Shown: positions 36,152 through 45,690, counted from the stretch's first letter. The stretch is DNA of 64,000 bases from Nitrosospira briensis (GCF_900115125.1 NZ_FOVJ01000001.1:1025852-1089851); one strand, 5' to 3'. The notes: generated by a model not told the origin, from the letters alone. Numbers and translations are program-made.

Positions 36152-38052
36152 ATTCCGCAACATCGCCCCAGCCGATCTTGAAAGGTGCATCCATCGTAAA
36201 CGGCATTGTCTTCTACAGTGAAGAAGAGGAAGAGCCATTTACTTCCGACCTGCTTAGCCGTCATCCTGATTGCCTAGCAGAACCGATGGCGAAAGAATAT
36301 GCCCGCTTATATGTCGCTCAGGGGGAAGAGCAAGCCGAGGCTTATCTGAGCCGAGTTTCAAGCCAGCTCAGCGACGCACCCTTAAGTCTTTCTGCCAGCG
36401 ATGAAGAAATCATCACCTTCGCCAGGAAGCAAGCCGAACAATTTATCCGGCTGCAACGCTGGTTCAATAATCCCGCCATTGCAGCCCGTTTTCTATGTCA
36501 TCTCGCACAGAATAAATACGGCGTTACTCCTCCAGGTGGTAAGGGTCAGGCTAAGCTTCAATCTGCAAGATCAGTATCTCTACCTGTAACGGAACTGACA
36601 GAAAAGCCGCTACCGTCTGTAACGGTAACGGAAAATAAAAACGCCGGGCAAAGCCCTGTAACGGTAACGGACAGGGAGAACAAGATAACTTCTCCAATTC
36701 CTGTAAGGGTATCTGTTACAGGAAGTCAGACTCTTGTAACGGTAACGGGAAAATCCGAACCTTGCCTTCCTGTATCAGTTACCGATACAGGCGTGACCCA
36801 TACTGGAATTCTAGCCCGCCTTTCCGATGAGTATTGGTGGCGCAGGGCATTACGCAAGAATCATGTGCGGCAGTTCGAGCATGGCGCTATTCGTCTGGGA
36901 CTGGTACATAACCGAAAGGGTATATATGTCAGTGACGAGACTTTGCGCAAGCGGCAGAAACAAAACCGCCGTAACCGGGCCATTCTCGAACACTGCATCG
37001 CAGCGAATGAGCTTGGGGAGGAATATACCTTACAGCAATTGGCTGATCTTTCCGTATCCAATCCCAAGATTCGCCGTGCTGAATTGATGACCCGCATTGC
37101 CGGGTTTGATGCCGTTGCGCAATCGCTGGGGCATGTTGGCGTGTTCTATACCATTACCTGCCCTTCGCGCATGCATGCCCGGTTATCCGCAACGGGAGGG
37201 AAAAACCCCAAATACGATGAAACGATTACCCCACGCTATGCCCAAGCTTACCTAGCAAAGCTATGGACCCAAATACGGGCTAAGCTCGCCCGTAAGGGAA
37301 TACACCTTTATGGTTTTAGGGTTGCGGAACCCCAGCACGACGGCACCCCGCACTGGCATCTGTTGTTCTTCATGCCCAAAAAACACGTCGAGCAAGTTGG
37401 CAGCATCATTCGAGATTACGCTATGCGCGAGGATGGCGATGAACCCGGCGCGGCAGAGCATCGTTACAAGGAGGAACGCATAGATCGATCGAAAGGCACA
37501 GCCGCAAGCTACATTGCCAAGTACATTTCCAAAAATATCGATGGCTTCGGTCTGGATAGCGATATCGATGGGAAAGACCCCAAGAGCAAGGCCGAACGGG
37601 TGAGGACATGGGCCAGCACTTGGGGCATACATCAGTTTCAACAGATTGGTGGGCCGTCTGTGACGCTATGGCGCGAGCTACGACGCATGGGAGAAATGGG
37701 CGTAACCGGCGAGCTGAAAGAGCTCAGGGAAGCGGCAGATAAGGGCGAATGGGATCGCTTTGTGATGCTAATGGGGGGTCCCGAAGCGAAACGAAAAGAC
37801 TCTCCTATATCACTGGCTAAGCAGTGGAGTGACGAGCCTAATCGTTACAAGGAACCTAAAGGAGAAAAGGTCATTGGGATAACTTGGAAGAAAGCGGTAT
37901 TCCCTACCCGGATTCATCAATGGACCGTTCGGCATAAATGCGAATCGAATAAGTTAAAAAAGCCGGTTGAGGTTAAAGTCAGCTCAAGCGGCAGCTCAGC
38001 TATAATTACGTTACATCAGACTGGTCCTTCATCCTTGGAGTTCTGTCAATAA
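36148..38052 (+). CDS. Replication endonuclease, phage GPA family
   Basis: From the GTG at 36148 the 634-residue protein contains the HUH motif in [15 protein letters not shown] (about residues 395-408) and, about 50 residues on, the catalytic Tyr motif [12 protein letters not shown]. Upstream is [20 protein letters not shown], typical of GPA (P2 gene A-like) rolling-circle initiators. It nicks the element's origin and stays covalently bound to DNA. The frame is open further upstream but overlaps the HTH gene. Residues about 140-215 are a low-complexity stretch with repeated VTVT, encoded by repeated GTAACGGTAACGG. Confidence 0.85.
   Translation: MNSATSPQPILKGASIVNGIVFYSEEEEEPFTSDLLSRHPDCLAEPMAKEYARLYVAQGEEQAEAYLSRVSSQLSDAPLSLSASDEEIITFARKQAEQFIRLQRWFNNPAIAARFLCHLAQNKYGVTPPGGKGQAKLQSARSVSLPVTELTEKPLPSVTVTENKNAGQSPVTVTDRENKITSPIPVRVSVTGSQTLVTVTGKSEPCLPVSVTDTGVTHTGILARLSDEYWWRRALRKNHVRQFEHGAIRLGLVHNRKGIYVSDETLRKRQKQNRRNRAILEHCIAANELGEEYTLQQLADLSVSNPKIRRAELMTRIAGFDAVAQSLGHVGVFYTITCPSRMHARLSATGGKNPKYDETITPRYAQAYLAKLWTQIRAKLARKGIHLYGFRVAEPQHDGTPHWHLLFFMPKKHVEQVGSIIRDYAMREDGDEPGAAEHRYKEERIDRSKGTAASYIAKYISKNIDGFGLDSDIDGKDPKSKAERVRTWASTWGIHQFQQIGGPSVTLWRELRRMGEMGVTGELKELREAADKGEWDRFVMLMGGPEAKRKDSPISLAKQWSDEPNRYKEPKGEKVIGITWKKAVFPTRIHQWTVRHKCESNKLKKPVEVKVSSSGSSAIITLHQTGPSSLEFCQ
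36583..36793 (+). repeat. Repeated TGTAACGGTAACGG motif inside the replication gene
   Basis: The motif occurs at 36617-36630, 36658-36671 and 36735-36748, with partial forms at 36584, 36713 (inverted) and 36771 (TGTATCAGTTACCGATACAG, a dyad). It resembles iterons and shares its core with the hexamer array at 33626. Confidence 0.65.
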
Positions 38053-38249
38053 CTGTACGCTTCCCTGATATGAAGAAGACTTCCAGAAACTTGCTCATCC
38101 ATGTATATAGACAATTTAACGTTTTAAATCGCAATATGTTGTGCTTGGTAAATAAAATATGATATATTAATCCTAGATTGTCGCGCCCATCATGCATCTA
38201 TGCTGGTTGCGCGGCTGCTTAGCCCTCTACTTTTAAGAGCGATTACAAC

Positions 38250-38960
38250 ATGGCTAGATGCACAGCACCCAGATATGGCCATCGCACAACGGGCGGTCGA
38301 GAGGCCTGCCCTGCATGCGGTGGCGGCTACAGCGGCTACAGGTCCTACTCGCCCCCGTCCTACTCTCCGTCGGAGAGAAGCGGGGGCGGCGGGAGCAGCG
38401 GGAGCAGCGGGAGCAGCTGGGGCGGGGCGTCAGGCAGCCGCGCAAGGCCGCGCTGGTCGCCAGTTGGTTCGTCCGTGGTATACACGTCTGCCCAAGTGCA
38501 GTCACTCACGCCAATCCGAAAAACCGTTGAGACGCGAGCAGCGGAGCAACCTGACCTTCGTGACGTCTTCCTGTGCCACGCGTGGGACGACCGGCAGGGG
38601 CCAGCCAAAGAGCTGCACGATTTGCTCGTGGCGGCTGGTGTCAAAGTTTGGTTCAGCGAGAAGGACCTTGCCCTCGGCGTGCCGATGATGCGCGCCCTCG
38701 ACAAGGGCTTAGCGAATTCGCGAATCGGGCTTGTGCTGGTGACCCCCGCGCTGCTGGCCCGCCTCCCAAAAGAGAGCGTCGCCGACAAAGAGCTTTCGGC
38801 ACTCCTGGCGGGCAACCAGCTCGTTCCCATCGTGCACAACACGACGTATGAAGCTCTCCGCAATGTCAGCCCTTTGCTCGCCTCTCGAAGCGGCCTGGAC
38901 TCTGCAGAAGATTCAATGGCGGTGGTCGCGGTAAAAATCGCCGAGCTGGTCGCTGTCTAG
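38250..38960 (+). CDS. TIR-domain protein
   Basis: The 236-residue protein has a short Cys motif (ACPACGGGY), a Gly/Ser-rich linker (about 44-62) and a C-terminal TIR domain starting DVFLCHAWDDR near residue 105. VWFSEKDLALG holds the Glu (137) that is catalytic in NAD-hydrolysing TIR domains. Bacterial TIR proteins often act as NAD-depleting effectors in phage defence, sometimes activated by small molecules. The location in a mobile island supports that. No partner sensor such as ThsB or an STING/CBASS gene is visible. Confidence 0.82.
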   Translation: MARCTAPRYGHRTTGGREACPACGGGYSGYRSYSPPSYSPSERSGGGGSSGSSGSSWGGASGSRARPRWSPVGSSVVYTSAQVQSLTPIRKTVETRAAEQPDLRDVFLCHAWDDRQGPAKELHDLLVAAGVKVWFSEKDLALGVPMMRALDKGLANSRIGLVLVTPALLARLPKESVADKELSALLAGNQLVPIVHNTTYEALRNVSPLLASRSGLDSAEDSMAVVAVKIAELVAV

Positions 38961-39496
38961 CTTTATTGCCCACACAGTCGCTTTGTCTGTTGCTCCGTCA
39001 TGGTCAGCTTTCGAGGGAATGTTAAGTAACGCGCTCTAACCTTTCGGTCAAGCGGGACCGTCTTCCGGCGTGCCGCCTCCAGACGGGCCCTTACCTCTAA
39101 CGTGAAAGGCCGCTTTGGAGAAATTTCACCGGCAGCAACGCGTCATTATCGGCCACTCATTTCATTTTCAATTAATTTGAGCACACGAAAATGGAATGCA
39201 AGCTAGAATCGATGAATGCAAGCACGTTTGCAGTTAATCTGAGCATGAGCCGTTTTTTATTTGCAGATATTCTGAGCCGGAAAATGCGCTGATTGCGAGC
39301 ACAACCAGTTTCAAATGCGAGCCGCAACATTTAGGGCTTGCGATAAGATAAAGAATTATGCAAACGCTTTTCGTTTTAATACTTCAGAGCGTTTTCCCAC
39401 ACTGCAGTAGCCGTGGCCGAACCCCCCTCCCGCGTTAATTCAAGCAAATGGCGTAGATATTGGTGGTCTGCCTCAATATTCCTCGTCAGGTCTTAT
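38961..39496. other. Non-coding stretch with attC-like site and degenerate repeats
   Basis: The attC-like site is at 39031-39110. To its right, three related phrases (TTAATTTGAGCAC, TTAATCTGAGCATGAG, ATATTCTGAGCC) lie at about 39172-39280, probably a decayed repeat. No gene seen. Confidence 0.5.
39031..39110 (+). repeat. attC-like site 1 (integron recombination site)
   Basis: GGGACCGTCT at 39054 pairs with AGACGGGCCC at 39081 (nine of ten), flanked by CTCTAAC and the L-box-like TCAAGCGGG on the left and CTTACCTCTAACGT on the right, as in 59-base elements. The core GTTRRRY is altered (CGTGAAA). Confidence 0.4.
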
Positions 39497-39961
39497 ATGA
39501 CCACCGAGCACGTCTCACCGAAGCAAATCAAGAGTTTCAGAAGGTTCTTCGAAAAGCTTCTTCACGGCAAAGACTTCACGCTAATCATTCTGAGATGTCA
39601 CCTATTGTTAGAGGAGCAGATCCGTGCGATCGTGGACGAACGGCTCGTCAATCCCACATCGTTGAGCGAAGCTTGCCTTGAATGCCATCAGTGGATTTGC
39701 TTGGCGGAGGCGTTATGCCCGGCAGATGTAGAGCCGATCCTTTGGAAGTCGGCAAAGAAGCTCAACAAGCTCAGAAACGACATAGCCCACAAACTTGATC
39801 CTCAAGGGCTTAATGAGCGCGTCGCCGATTTCGTCAACGGGTTTCCGTCTGGTATTGAAGACCCGAATGACTCATTGCAGGAGAGGTTCGAAAAGAGTCT
39901 CTTGTCGCTCTTTATCTTAATGACGGCCCTCACAGAGAAAGACATCATTGAGCTACTCTGA
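39497..39961 (+). CDS. HEPN-like small protein, cassette gene 1
   Basis: The chosen ATG at 39497 gives 154 residues. It is all helical and carries LNKLRNDIAHKL with Arg93 and His98, the R-x4-H catalytic motif of HEPN ribonucleases, after a long helix (TLIILRCHLLLEEQIRAIV). An upstream GTG in frame at 39413 is an alternative start. It belongs to a group of three HEPN-like genes in the same direction. HEPN proteins usually act as toxins or defence RNases; the activity here is inferred only from the motif. Confidence 0.62.
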   Translation: MTTEHVSPKQIKSFRRFFEKLLHGKDFTLIILRCHLLLEEQIRAIVDERLVNPTSLSEACLECHQWICLAEALCPADVEPILWKSAKKLNKLRNDIAHKLDPQGLNERVADFVNGFPSGIEDPNDSLQERFEKSLLSLFILMTALTEKDIIELL

Positions 39962-40067
39962 TCGGCCTAAGCCCTCCATCGAGCAGACGCACAACAGCTG
40001 GACGTATTTGAACGCTTCGTCAAGTTCCGCGGCGCGGTTGTGTGCCGCTAATGTAAAACGTTAGGCA
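39962..40067 (+). repeat. attC-like site 2
   Basis: The right end GTTAGGC at 40060 fits the GTTRRRY core. Before it come CCGCTAATGTAAAAC and a GC-rich TTCCGCGGCGCGG; CGCACAAC and GTTGTGTG pair at 39988 and 40037. The left end GGCCTAAG is a partial complement of the core. The next gene starts ten bases after the core. Confidence 0.5.
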
Positions 40068-40076
40068 CCTTCTCAA

Positions 40077-40871
40077 ATGCCTCAAGCCACAGTCACTTTG
40101 CTCGAGAACGCGTATGTGTTCATTAACGAGGCAATTCGAAACTCGCGACGCGCAAAGCGAGCGGAGCGTTACTGGTCGTTTTCGATCCTGCATCTAATCC
40201 AAGGCCTAGAGCTTCTTATGAAGCACGTACTCCAGCAGCAGCATCCGATCTTCATCTTTGAGAATATTGACAATCCCAAGAACACCGTCGGCCTCACACT
40301 TTGCTTAGAACGCCTGAAAAGCATCGCGAACGTACAGATCGATGAAAAAGAAGAACGCGTCATCAAGCGCGCGACCGGTCAACGCAACAAGATCGTTCAT
40401 CAGGAGTATGAGATCAACCCTGACTACTATCGATCAGTGTTCGTTGAACTCTTCGAATTCGTTCATTACTTCCACGCCAAGCACCTCGACGCCGAGCTTC
40501 ACGATCGGATTGATCCCCTCCTATGGCGAACCGAGGCAGCGTTGCTTGCACAATTCAATGCCGAGTGGGTTACATATCGCGGCAGGAAACTACCCAGAGA
40601 TCTCCCGTTCGACATCGTCGTCGCTCAACGCTACACCGCGCTAAGGCAGCCATCCGGTAGCGGATACAGGTACCTAGATCGCGAGAGGTACCTTGGCGAG
40701 CTTGGCTCATGGTGCCCAGATTGTGCGGTCAACGAAGGCGAGTATCACACCGGATTTTGCGACATTGAGCAATGTCCCAGCTGTGGTGGGCAGTTGCTGA
40801 TGTGTCTTGTATCTTCTGACCGATGCAACATTGAGTACTGGATACCGACAAAGGGCAAAGGCATTTCGTGA
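40077..40871 (+). CDS. HEPN-like protein with C-terminal zinc ribbon, cassette gene 2
   Basis: The 264-residue protein has an N-terminal helical domain with ATGQRNKIVHQEYE (Arg103, His108: the HEPN R-x4-H motif) and a C-terminal zinc-ribbon-like part (WCPDCAVNEGEYHTGFC, CPSCGGQLLMC). The ATG follows the attC-like core at once, as in integron gene cassettes. Together with the neighbours it suggests a block of HEPN toxins or defence proteins. No antitoxin gene is seen. Confidence 0.62.
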   Translation: MPQATVTLLENAYVFINEAIRNSRRAKRAERYWSFSILHLIQGLELLMKHVLQQQHPIFIFENIDNPKNTVGLTLCLERLKSIANVQIDEKEERVIKRATGQRNKIVHQEYEINPDYYRSVFVELFEFVHYFHAKHLDAELHDRIDPLLWRTEAALLAQFNAEWVTYRGRKLPRDLPFDIVVAQRYTALRQPSGSGYRYLDRERYLGELGSWCPDCAVNEGEYHTGFCDIEQCPSCGGQLLMCLVSSDRCNIEYWIPTKGKGIS

Positions 40872-40904
40872 GTCCGCAGACGCCTCTCATGTCGAACGTT
40901 AGCC
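40872..40904 (+). repeat. attC-like site 3, partial
   Basis: The end CTCATGTCGAACGTTAGCC resembles a cassette right end; GTTAGCC (40898-40904) differs from GTTRRRY by one base. The left half is unclear. The next gene starts 20 bases on. Confidence 0.35.
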
Positions 40905-40923
40905 AAATCTAGGGAATGCCTCT

Positions 40924-41671
40924 GTGCCAGTAAAGAGAGAGCTTTGGAAAGAGCCGCTAACAAAGAGTTATGTGCCTAATTGGCATTGCCCTGCTTGTGA
41001 TGGCGGTTACTTAAAGCACAAGCAAGAGTCACTCCATTTTTCAGAAAGTAGGGCCTCACGAGAGGCTCAGGAACATGAGGCATGGGATGCGGAGTGGATT
41101 AAATATCGATTTTCTGCGTTGCTCATATGCAATAACGAACGGTGCAAAGAAACAGTATCAGTTGCTGGCCTTGGGCAAGTTGAAATGATTCAAACATCAT
41201 TCGACGGTGACTATGACTATGTAGAGTTTTTTTACCCGCAGCACGTCAGTCCCTCCCCACCACTCATTACACTTTCAAAGGAATATCCTGAGACAGTGGT
41301 CGCAGAACTTAAAAAAGCATTCATCTCCTCATGGAATGATTTTCCATCAGCTGGGAATCACATTCGATCTGCGGTTGAGCGCCTCCTGGATTTTCTTAAA
41401 GAGCCAAAAACAAAGCTTGGAAAATTAGGAAAGCGTGAGCGACTTTCTCTCCATACGCGAATTGGCAGTTTGGCGTCTCGTGACAAGGAGCTTAGCGACG
41501 CACTCCTTCGGAAACGCTGGCAGTCATTCCGATGAACTATCAAGGGAAGATATTTTTGACGCCCTGGATATTATCGATCTAAATCTCGATGATCTGTTTG
41601 TCCGTCATCGGGCTCGCGTAAAAAAGCTTGTCACTAAAATCAACAGGAAGAAAGGCCCAGCTAAAAAATGA
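40924..41671 (+). pseudogene. DUF4145 (HEPN-like) protein, frameshifted, cassette gene 3
   Basis: A GTG behind AGGGA opens a protein with N-terminal zinc ligands (WHCPACDGGYLKHK, ICNNERCKE) and the DUF4145-type helical region (AGNHIRSAVERLLDFL). The frame ends at 41535 after KRWQSFR, but the adjacent frame continues with FGNAGSHSDELSREDIFDAL and LDIIDLNLDDLFVRHRARVK to 41671, which is the expected end, with GNAGSH as the family motif. One base was lost or gained near 41505-41515. Confidence 0.7.
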
Positions 41672-41683
41672 AGAAATGCGGGT

Positions 41684-41748
41684 CAACAATCCGTTCCAGT
41701 GGATCGTCAAAGCTAAGCTTTTGTCGTTCACCGAACTCTTAATTGTTG
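41684..41748 (+). repeat. Inverted-repeat element after cassette gene 3
   Basis: CAACAAT at 41684 pairs with ATTGTTG at 41742, with CGTTC and GAAC pairs further in. Position and form suggest a fourth attC-like site, but there is no GTTRRRY core. Confidence 0.25.
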
Positions 41749-41954
41749 TGGATACCAAGAGTTGAACTCGGGATCTTCTGATTACCAACTATATGCTAGC
41801 CATTTTATGGTGGTTTCTATTCAATGTTTTACCAACCGGCAGATAAAGCGTATCAATAGCCCATAGTCGTAGTTTTGCCTTGCATTATTTGTCTACTATA
41901 GGGCTACTAAGAAAGGACAAAGACTTCCAATACAAACGTAAGTCATTGTTTTAT

Positions 41955-42000
41955 TGGCTCCCCGACCAGGGCTCGAACCTGGGACCTGCGGATTAACAGT
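41955..42000 (-). repeat. Right attachment repeat: 3' half of tRNA-Asn(GTT)
   Basis: Second copy of the repeat at 32223-32269, closer to the tRNA consensus (GGGACCTGCGG). The 5' half of the tRNA is again absent, so the intact gene lies elsewhere. The second integrase starts 160 bp to the right. Confidence 0.82.
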
Positions 42001-42160
42001 CCCCTTACTCAAAGTCCATGATTGTTCAATAACGTATAGTATTCTATATAATCTCCTTTATTTTCATTGACAAACCTCAGTCCTACGTCCAGTATTGTCT
42101 TATAACGTTCAGCTGATTCTAGTGCGATAACGGATAACGAACGGATAAGGAGTAAATGTG

Positions 42161-43546
42161 ATGACGAAGGCTGTTCACCTAACGGTTGAGGGAATAGCGC
42201 GGACGAAGCTGCCGGCCAAAGGAATGAGATGGCTGTCGGATACGGACGGAGGTAGAGGAACAGGACGTTTGTATGCCCGTATTTCAGCCACTGGAGCACG
42301 GGATTTTTATTTTCGTTATACAACTTCCACGGGGGAACGAGTCGCCCGCCCGTTAGGTCAGTTTGCTCGCACACCTGAGCCGGGAAAACTAACACTTACC
42401 CAAGCAAGAGAGGAAGTGAGTCTTCTGCGAGCAAAACTCAAAAACGAACCGGATCGTGACTTGCGGGCGGGGGAGAAGCGTGACGCGCTGGTGCGTCAAG
42501 AAGCTGAGGCAGCGCGGGTTGCTACCGAAATTGAACTCGCGGAAACGGTTAAAGCAAAAGAGCGTTACACCGTCGCCGCGCTGGCCGATACATATTTGCA
42601 GCACCTGCGAAGGCTGGGCAAACCATCGGCACGCGACGTTGAAAGTATTTTCCGGAATCATTTGCACGGCACCGAAGGGGCAACACGGATGGCTGCCGAT
42701 CTAAGCGCGAAGGAGGTGGCGGCATTGTTGCGTCGTGTCGTTGACGCGGGACATGGTCGTACAGCGGCGAAGTTCAGAAGCTACCTGCGTGCCGCCTATG
42801 CGCTTGCGTTGAATGCAGAACTTGATGCAAGTGTGTCCAGTGAATTTCTACCGTTTAGAGTTCAATCCAATCCCGTGGCGTCAACAGGGAGCCTATCCCA
42901 CTACAACAATGCACGCGAGCAGACGTTGACAGAAGAAGAGTTGCGCGCCTACTGGCGGCGGCTTGATAAACTCAAGTCAGAACCGATTCGGGCGGCTATA
43001 AAGCTCGCGCTGCTCCTCGGCGGACAGCGTGGGACGCAATTACTGAGACTGCAAAGAGCCGATGTGGATCTCCAGGGCGGGACGATGCGACTATATGACG
43101 GCAAAGGTCGGCGTAAAAGACCACGTGTTCATGAACTGCCATTGACAGAGGAAGCTGTGGCCATCCTCCGACCGATGGTCCAACGGGCTGAAGCGCTAGG
43201 CTGTAACTGGATCTTCACCTCTAACGGAACAGTACCAATCGTTCCCGATACGCTTGCGGCAACCGTGAGCAAAATAGCTGAGGAAATGGTAAAAGGCCAG
43301 GAGACCCGATTTTCGTTTATACCCTCGGACATTCGCCGTACAGTTGAAACAGTATTGGCCAGTAAGGGTATTTCGCGGGATATTCGCGCCCAGATTCAGT
43401 CTCACGGGCTATCAGGAGTACAGGTCCGCCACTATGACAGGCACGACTACCGCGATGAAAAACGCCGCGTATTAGAGTTCTTGGCGGCTCTACTTCATGG
43501 CAGGCATGAGGCAAAAGTAGTGCCGCTACATAGTCAAGTCGCTTGA
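42161..43546 (+). CDS. Tyrosine recombinase/integrase of a second element
   Basis: The ATG at 42161 lies behind AAGGAG. The 461-residue protein has an N-terminal arm-binding domain (RLYARISATGARDFYFRYT), a core-binding domain (about 130-210) and a catalytic domain with Arg in LLLGGQRGTQLLRLQRADVD, the box II DIRRTVETVLASKG, and a probable nucleophile Tyr in HYDRHDYRDEKRR. It is unlike the integrase at 32428. Since it adjoins the same att, it likely uses tRNA-Asn too. Confidence 0.88.
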   Translation: MTKAVHLTVEGIARTKLPAKGMRWLSDTDGGRGTGRLYARISATGARDFYFRYTTSTGERVARPLGQFARTPEPGKLTLTQAREEVSLLRAKLKNEPDRDLRAGEKRDALVRQEAEAARVATEIELAETVKAKERYTVAALADTYLQHLRRLGKPSARDVESIFRNHLHGTEGATRMAADLSAKEVAALLRRVVDAGHGRTAAKFRSYLRAAYALALNAELDASVSSEFLPFRVQSNPVASTGSLSHYNNAREQTLTEEELRAYWRRLDKLKSEPIRAAIKLALLLGGQRGTQLLRLQRADVDLQGGTMRLYDGKGRRKRPRVHELPLTEEAVAILRPMVQRAEALGCNWIFTSNGTVPIVPDTLAATVSKIAEEMVKGQETRFSFIPSDIRRTVETVLASKGISRDIRAQIQSHGLSGVQVRHYDRHDYRDEKRRVLEFLAALLHGRHEAKVVPLHSQVA

Positions 43547-44134
43547 CCACTAGCGGGGTCTCTACCGAACAATCCATTTAAACTATTGTTTGTATATTAG
43601 AAAAAGGATCTTTATCAGCTCTTGTTACCCCAAGAGTTACCCCTGTCAACGACCTTCTGCCTCTAACATTCGTCATGCTCCGGTGCGCTTGAAAATCCAA
43701 ACATTTTTCCTGCTCTTACGTTTTTTCTTGTGCTTGTTTCACATTCAAATCCTTGCTTTTTTTTCGATTCGCGGAAACCAACACTATTGTGATACTGAAG
43801 AAAAACGATAGACCCAAGATCAACGCCAACAAAAGAAGAAATTTCTGAACTTGTAATAGTCTTCGATGCCGACTTCGCAGATGTTTACGCCTACTCTATA
43901 AGGGAACGGCGGCGGCGACTGGCGGCAATGGTGGAAGATGACTACGATGCGGCAGCTGCGAGACCATAATCGCGATCGAGTAAACGAAGGGGGACGCCAC
44001 ATGTTTTTACTTCACACCGTTCTGATTGCGGGGGGGCGGCATTTTAGGAGGAGTCATACGTTATACACGGGTTAAGACCATAATCACATGTCGTTAACTT
44101 ACTTTAATTATTTTCCTCTATGAGGTTTGTAAAT
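43547..44134. other. Intergenic stretch, possible short coding relic
   Basis: A frame ending at about 43968 reads EEISELVIVFDADFADVYAY and SIRERRRRLAAMVEDDYDAA with no start codon. It could be the end of a lost small protein. Nothing else seen. Confidence 0.3.
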
Positions 44135-45373
44135 ATGCAAAATGAAAATAAAGATTTTAAGCGCCTCTTAGTGCTAATGCATTCTGAGGGACTGAAGAAG
44201 GGTATCACATCGCTTAAACAATACGCAGGCATGATGGTAAGTCACAGTTATGACTTTAAAGCTGAAGCTTCTCAATCGCTTGTTCGCGGCTCTAATGCTG
44301 CTTTAGTATTAGACCAAATAGGAGTAGCAGTGGTGGACGCTGATGCTGATCAAATCAAGTCGCTCACCAAGAAAATAAAGCTAAGGGAGACAGGTATAAT
44401 AGCTGTTGAGCCCGAGGGTGCAGTCTACGCACTTGAGGAGCGCCCTCTCTCTTCTTATGACCTTGGTGCGGCTTCATCTCCTAACGTAATCAGCGCTGCT
44501 GACATGACGTTTGATGAAACTCTCAATACATGGGGGTTACAGGTCACAAAGGTAACCGAATCGCAATTTTTAGGTCAGGGAGTGAAGATTGCAGTATTAG
44601 ATTCAGGCTTTGACCTCACCCATCCTGATTTTTTAGATCGAAAAATAATCACTGAGTGCTTTCTTGAAAACAATGTGATTCAGGATGAATTCGGGCACGG
44701 TACCCACTGTGCAGGAACAGTTTTTGGACCAAAAAAACCAACCGCAAGTCCGCGCTATGGGGTTGCTTGCGAGGCGGAAATGTATGTTGGCAAGGTGTTG
44801 TCAAATTACGGCTCTGGGGAAGACGGGGCGCTCCTTGCGGGAATTAACTGGGCAATCCAGCACAAATGTAAGATTGTATCAATGTCACTAGGAAGGACAG
44901 TTGCTCGGGGCGAGGGTTATTCTTACGTTTTTGAGTCCGTCGCGCATCGTGCACTTTCGGTAGGAACCCTTCTTGTTGCCGCTGCTGGTAATCAAAGCCG
45001 CAGACCGGTTACCGTTGAGCTGGTGGCTCATCCCGCCAATTGCCCTTCGATAATCGCGGTTGGTGCATTGGATCAATCTTTAAAAATCGCTTATTTCTCA
45101 TCCACTAGTGGCGACGAACGAGCAGGGGCGGTAGATATTTCAGGTCCGGGAGTAGATATTCTTTCCGCACATCCTATGCCTAGTCGCCATAAAATTATGA
45201 ATGGTACTAGTATGGCAACACCGCATGTGGCAGGAATTGCAGCTTTATATGCGCAATCTAACTCCACAGCGGTTGGGCTCGCCCTATGGAACTTGATTAA
45301 ACAGAATATTCAGCCTCTGCCAATTAAACCAGAGGATAGTGGAATTGGCTTGGTTCAAGCTGTTTTTAGTTGA
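44135..45373 (+). CDS. S8-family subtilisin-like serine peptidase
   Basis: The catalytic triad is clear: Asp in VKIAVLDSGFDLTHPDF, His in DEFGHGTHCAGTVFG and Ser in NGTSMATPHVAGIAALYA. The first 130 residues form an inhibitor-like N-domain. There is no signal peptide, so it is cytoplasmic or leaves by another route. The 412-residue start at 44135 (MQNENKDFKRLL) is chosen over an ATG five codons upstream. The next gene encodes an I9-like protein, and both face the borosin precursor/methyltransferase pair, so a role in maturing that peptide is plausible but unproven. Confidence 0.88.
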   Translation: MQNENKDFKRLLVLMHSEGLKKGITSLKQYAGMMVSHSYDFKAEASQSLVRGSNAALVLDQIGVAVVDADADQIKSLTKKIKLRETGIIAVEPEGAVYALEERPLSSYDLGAASSPNVISAADMTFDETLNTWGLQVTKVTESQFLGQGVKIAVLDSGFDLTHPDFLDRKIITECFLENNVIQDEFGHGTHCAGTVFGPKKPTASPRYGVACEAEMYVGKVLSNYGSGEDGALLAGINWAIQHKCKIVSMSLGRTVARGEGYSYVFESVAHRALSVGTLLVAAAGNQSRRPVTVELVAHPANCPSIIAVGALDQSLKIAYFSSTSGDERAGAVDISGPGVDILSAHPMPSRHKIMNGTSMATPHVAGIAALYAQSNSTAVGLALWNLIKQNIQPLPIKPEDSGIGLVQAVFS

Positions 45374-45465
45374 TCTGGATAAGGGTTATCAAGCCTTAAA
45401 AAAAAGAAAATTGGTTCAAATCATTCTACAATCACTGCTTTAAGTAAACTAGTGAGTGTCGCTCG

Positions 45466-45690
45466 ATGAAACAGGTGATGATTACAGTACTTATTGACGA
45501 AGCATATCGAAACTCAATTGCAAAGTTGGCTGATCGAATGATAGAGGCAGGAATGACTATTGATCAAAGACTAGATGCCATTGGCGTCATCACGGGAAAA
45601 ACAGAAAATTCTGCTATTTCTAGCATCGCTAAATTAGAAGGCGTAGCGAGAGTCGAAAAACAGAGCTCTCTCAAGGCCATTAAATATTAG
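45466..45690 (+). CDS. Small I9/propeptide-inhibitor-like protein
   Basis: The 74 residues have a propeptide-like pattern: DAIGVITGKTENSAISSIAK followed by LEGVARVEKQSSLKAI resembles the end of subtilase propeptides (VITG...I..L.GV..VE). A free-standing propeptide next to an S8 peptidase would act as chaperone or inhibitor. It is 92 bp after the peptidase gene. Its end overlaps the 3' end of the methyltransferase gene by 11 bp on the opposite strand. Confidence 0.6.
   Translation: MKQVMITVLIDEAYRNSIAKLADRMIEAGMTIDQRLDAIGVITGKTENSAISSIAKLEGVARVEKQSSLKAIKY

Noticed and set aside
36583-36793. CRISPR-like repeats
   Set aside because: The repeated motif is short, of unequal spacing and inside an open coding frame; no spacers of equal length.
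41744-41800. tRNA-like T-arm sequence (GAGTTGAACTCGGGATC) on the minus strand
   Set aside because: Only a vague 3'-half resemblance; no acceptor pairing or full cloverleaf could be made, so it was not called a tRNA or an att site.
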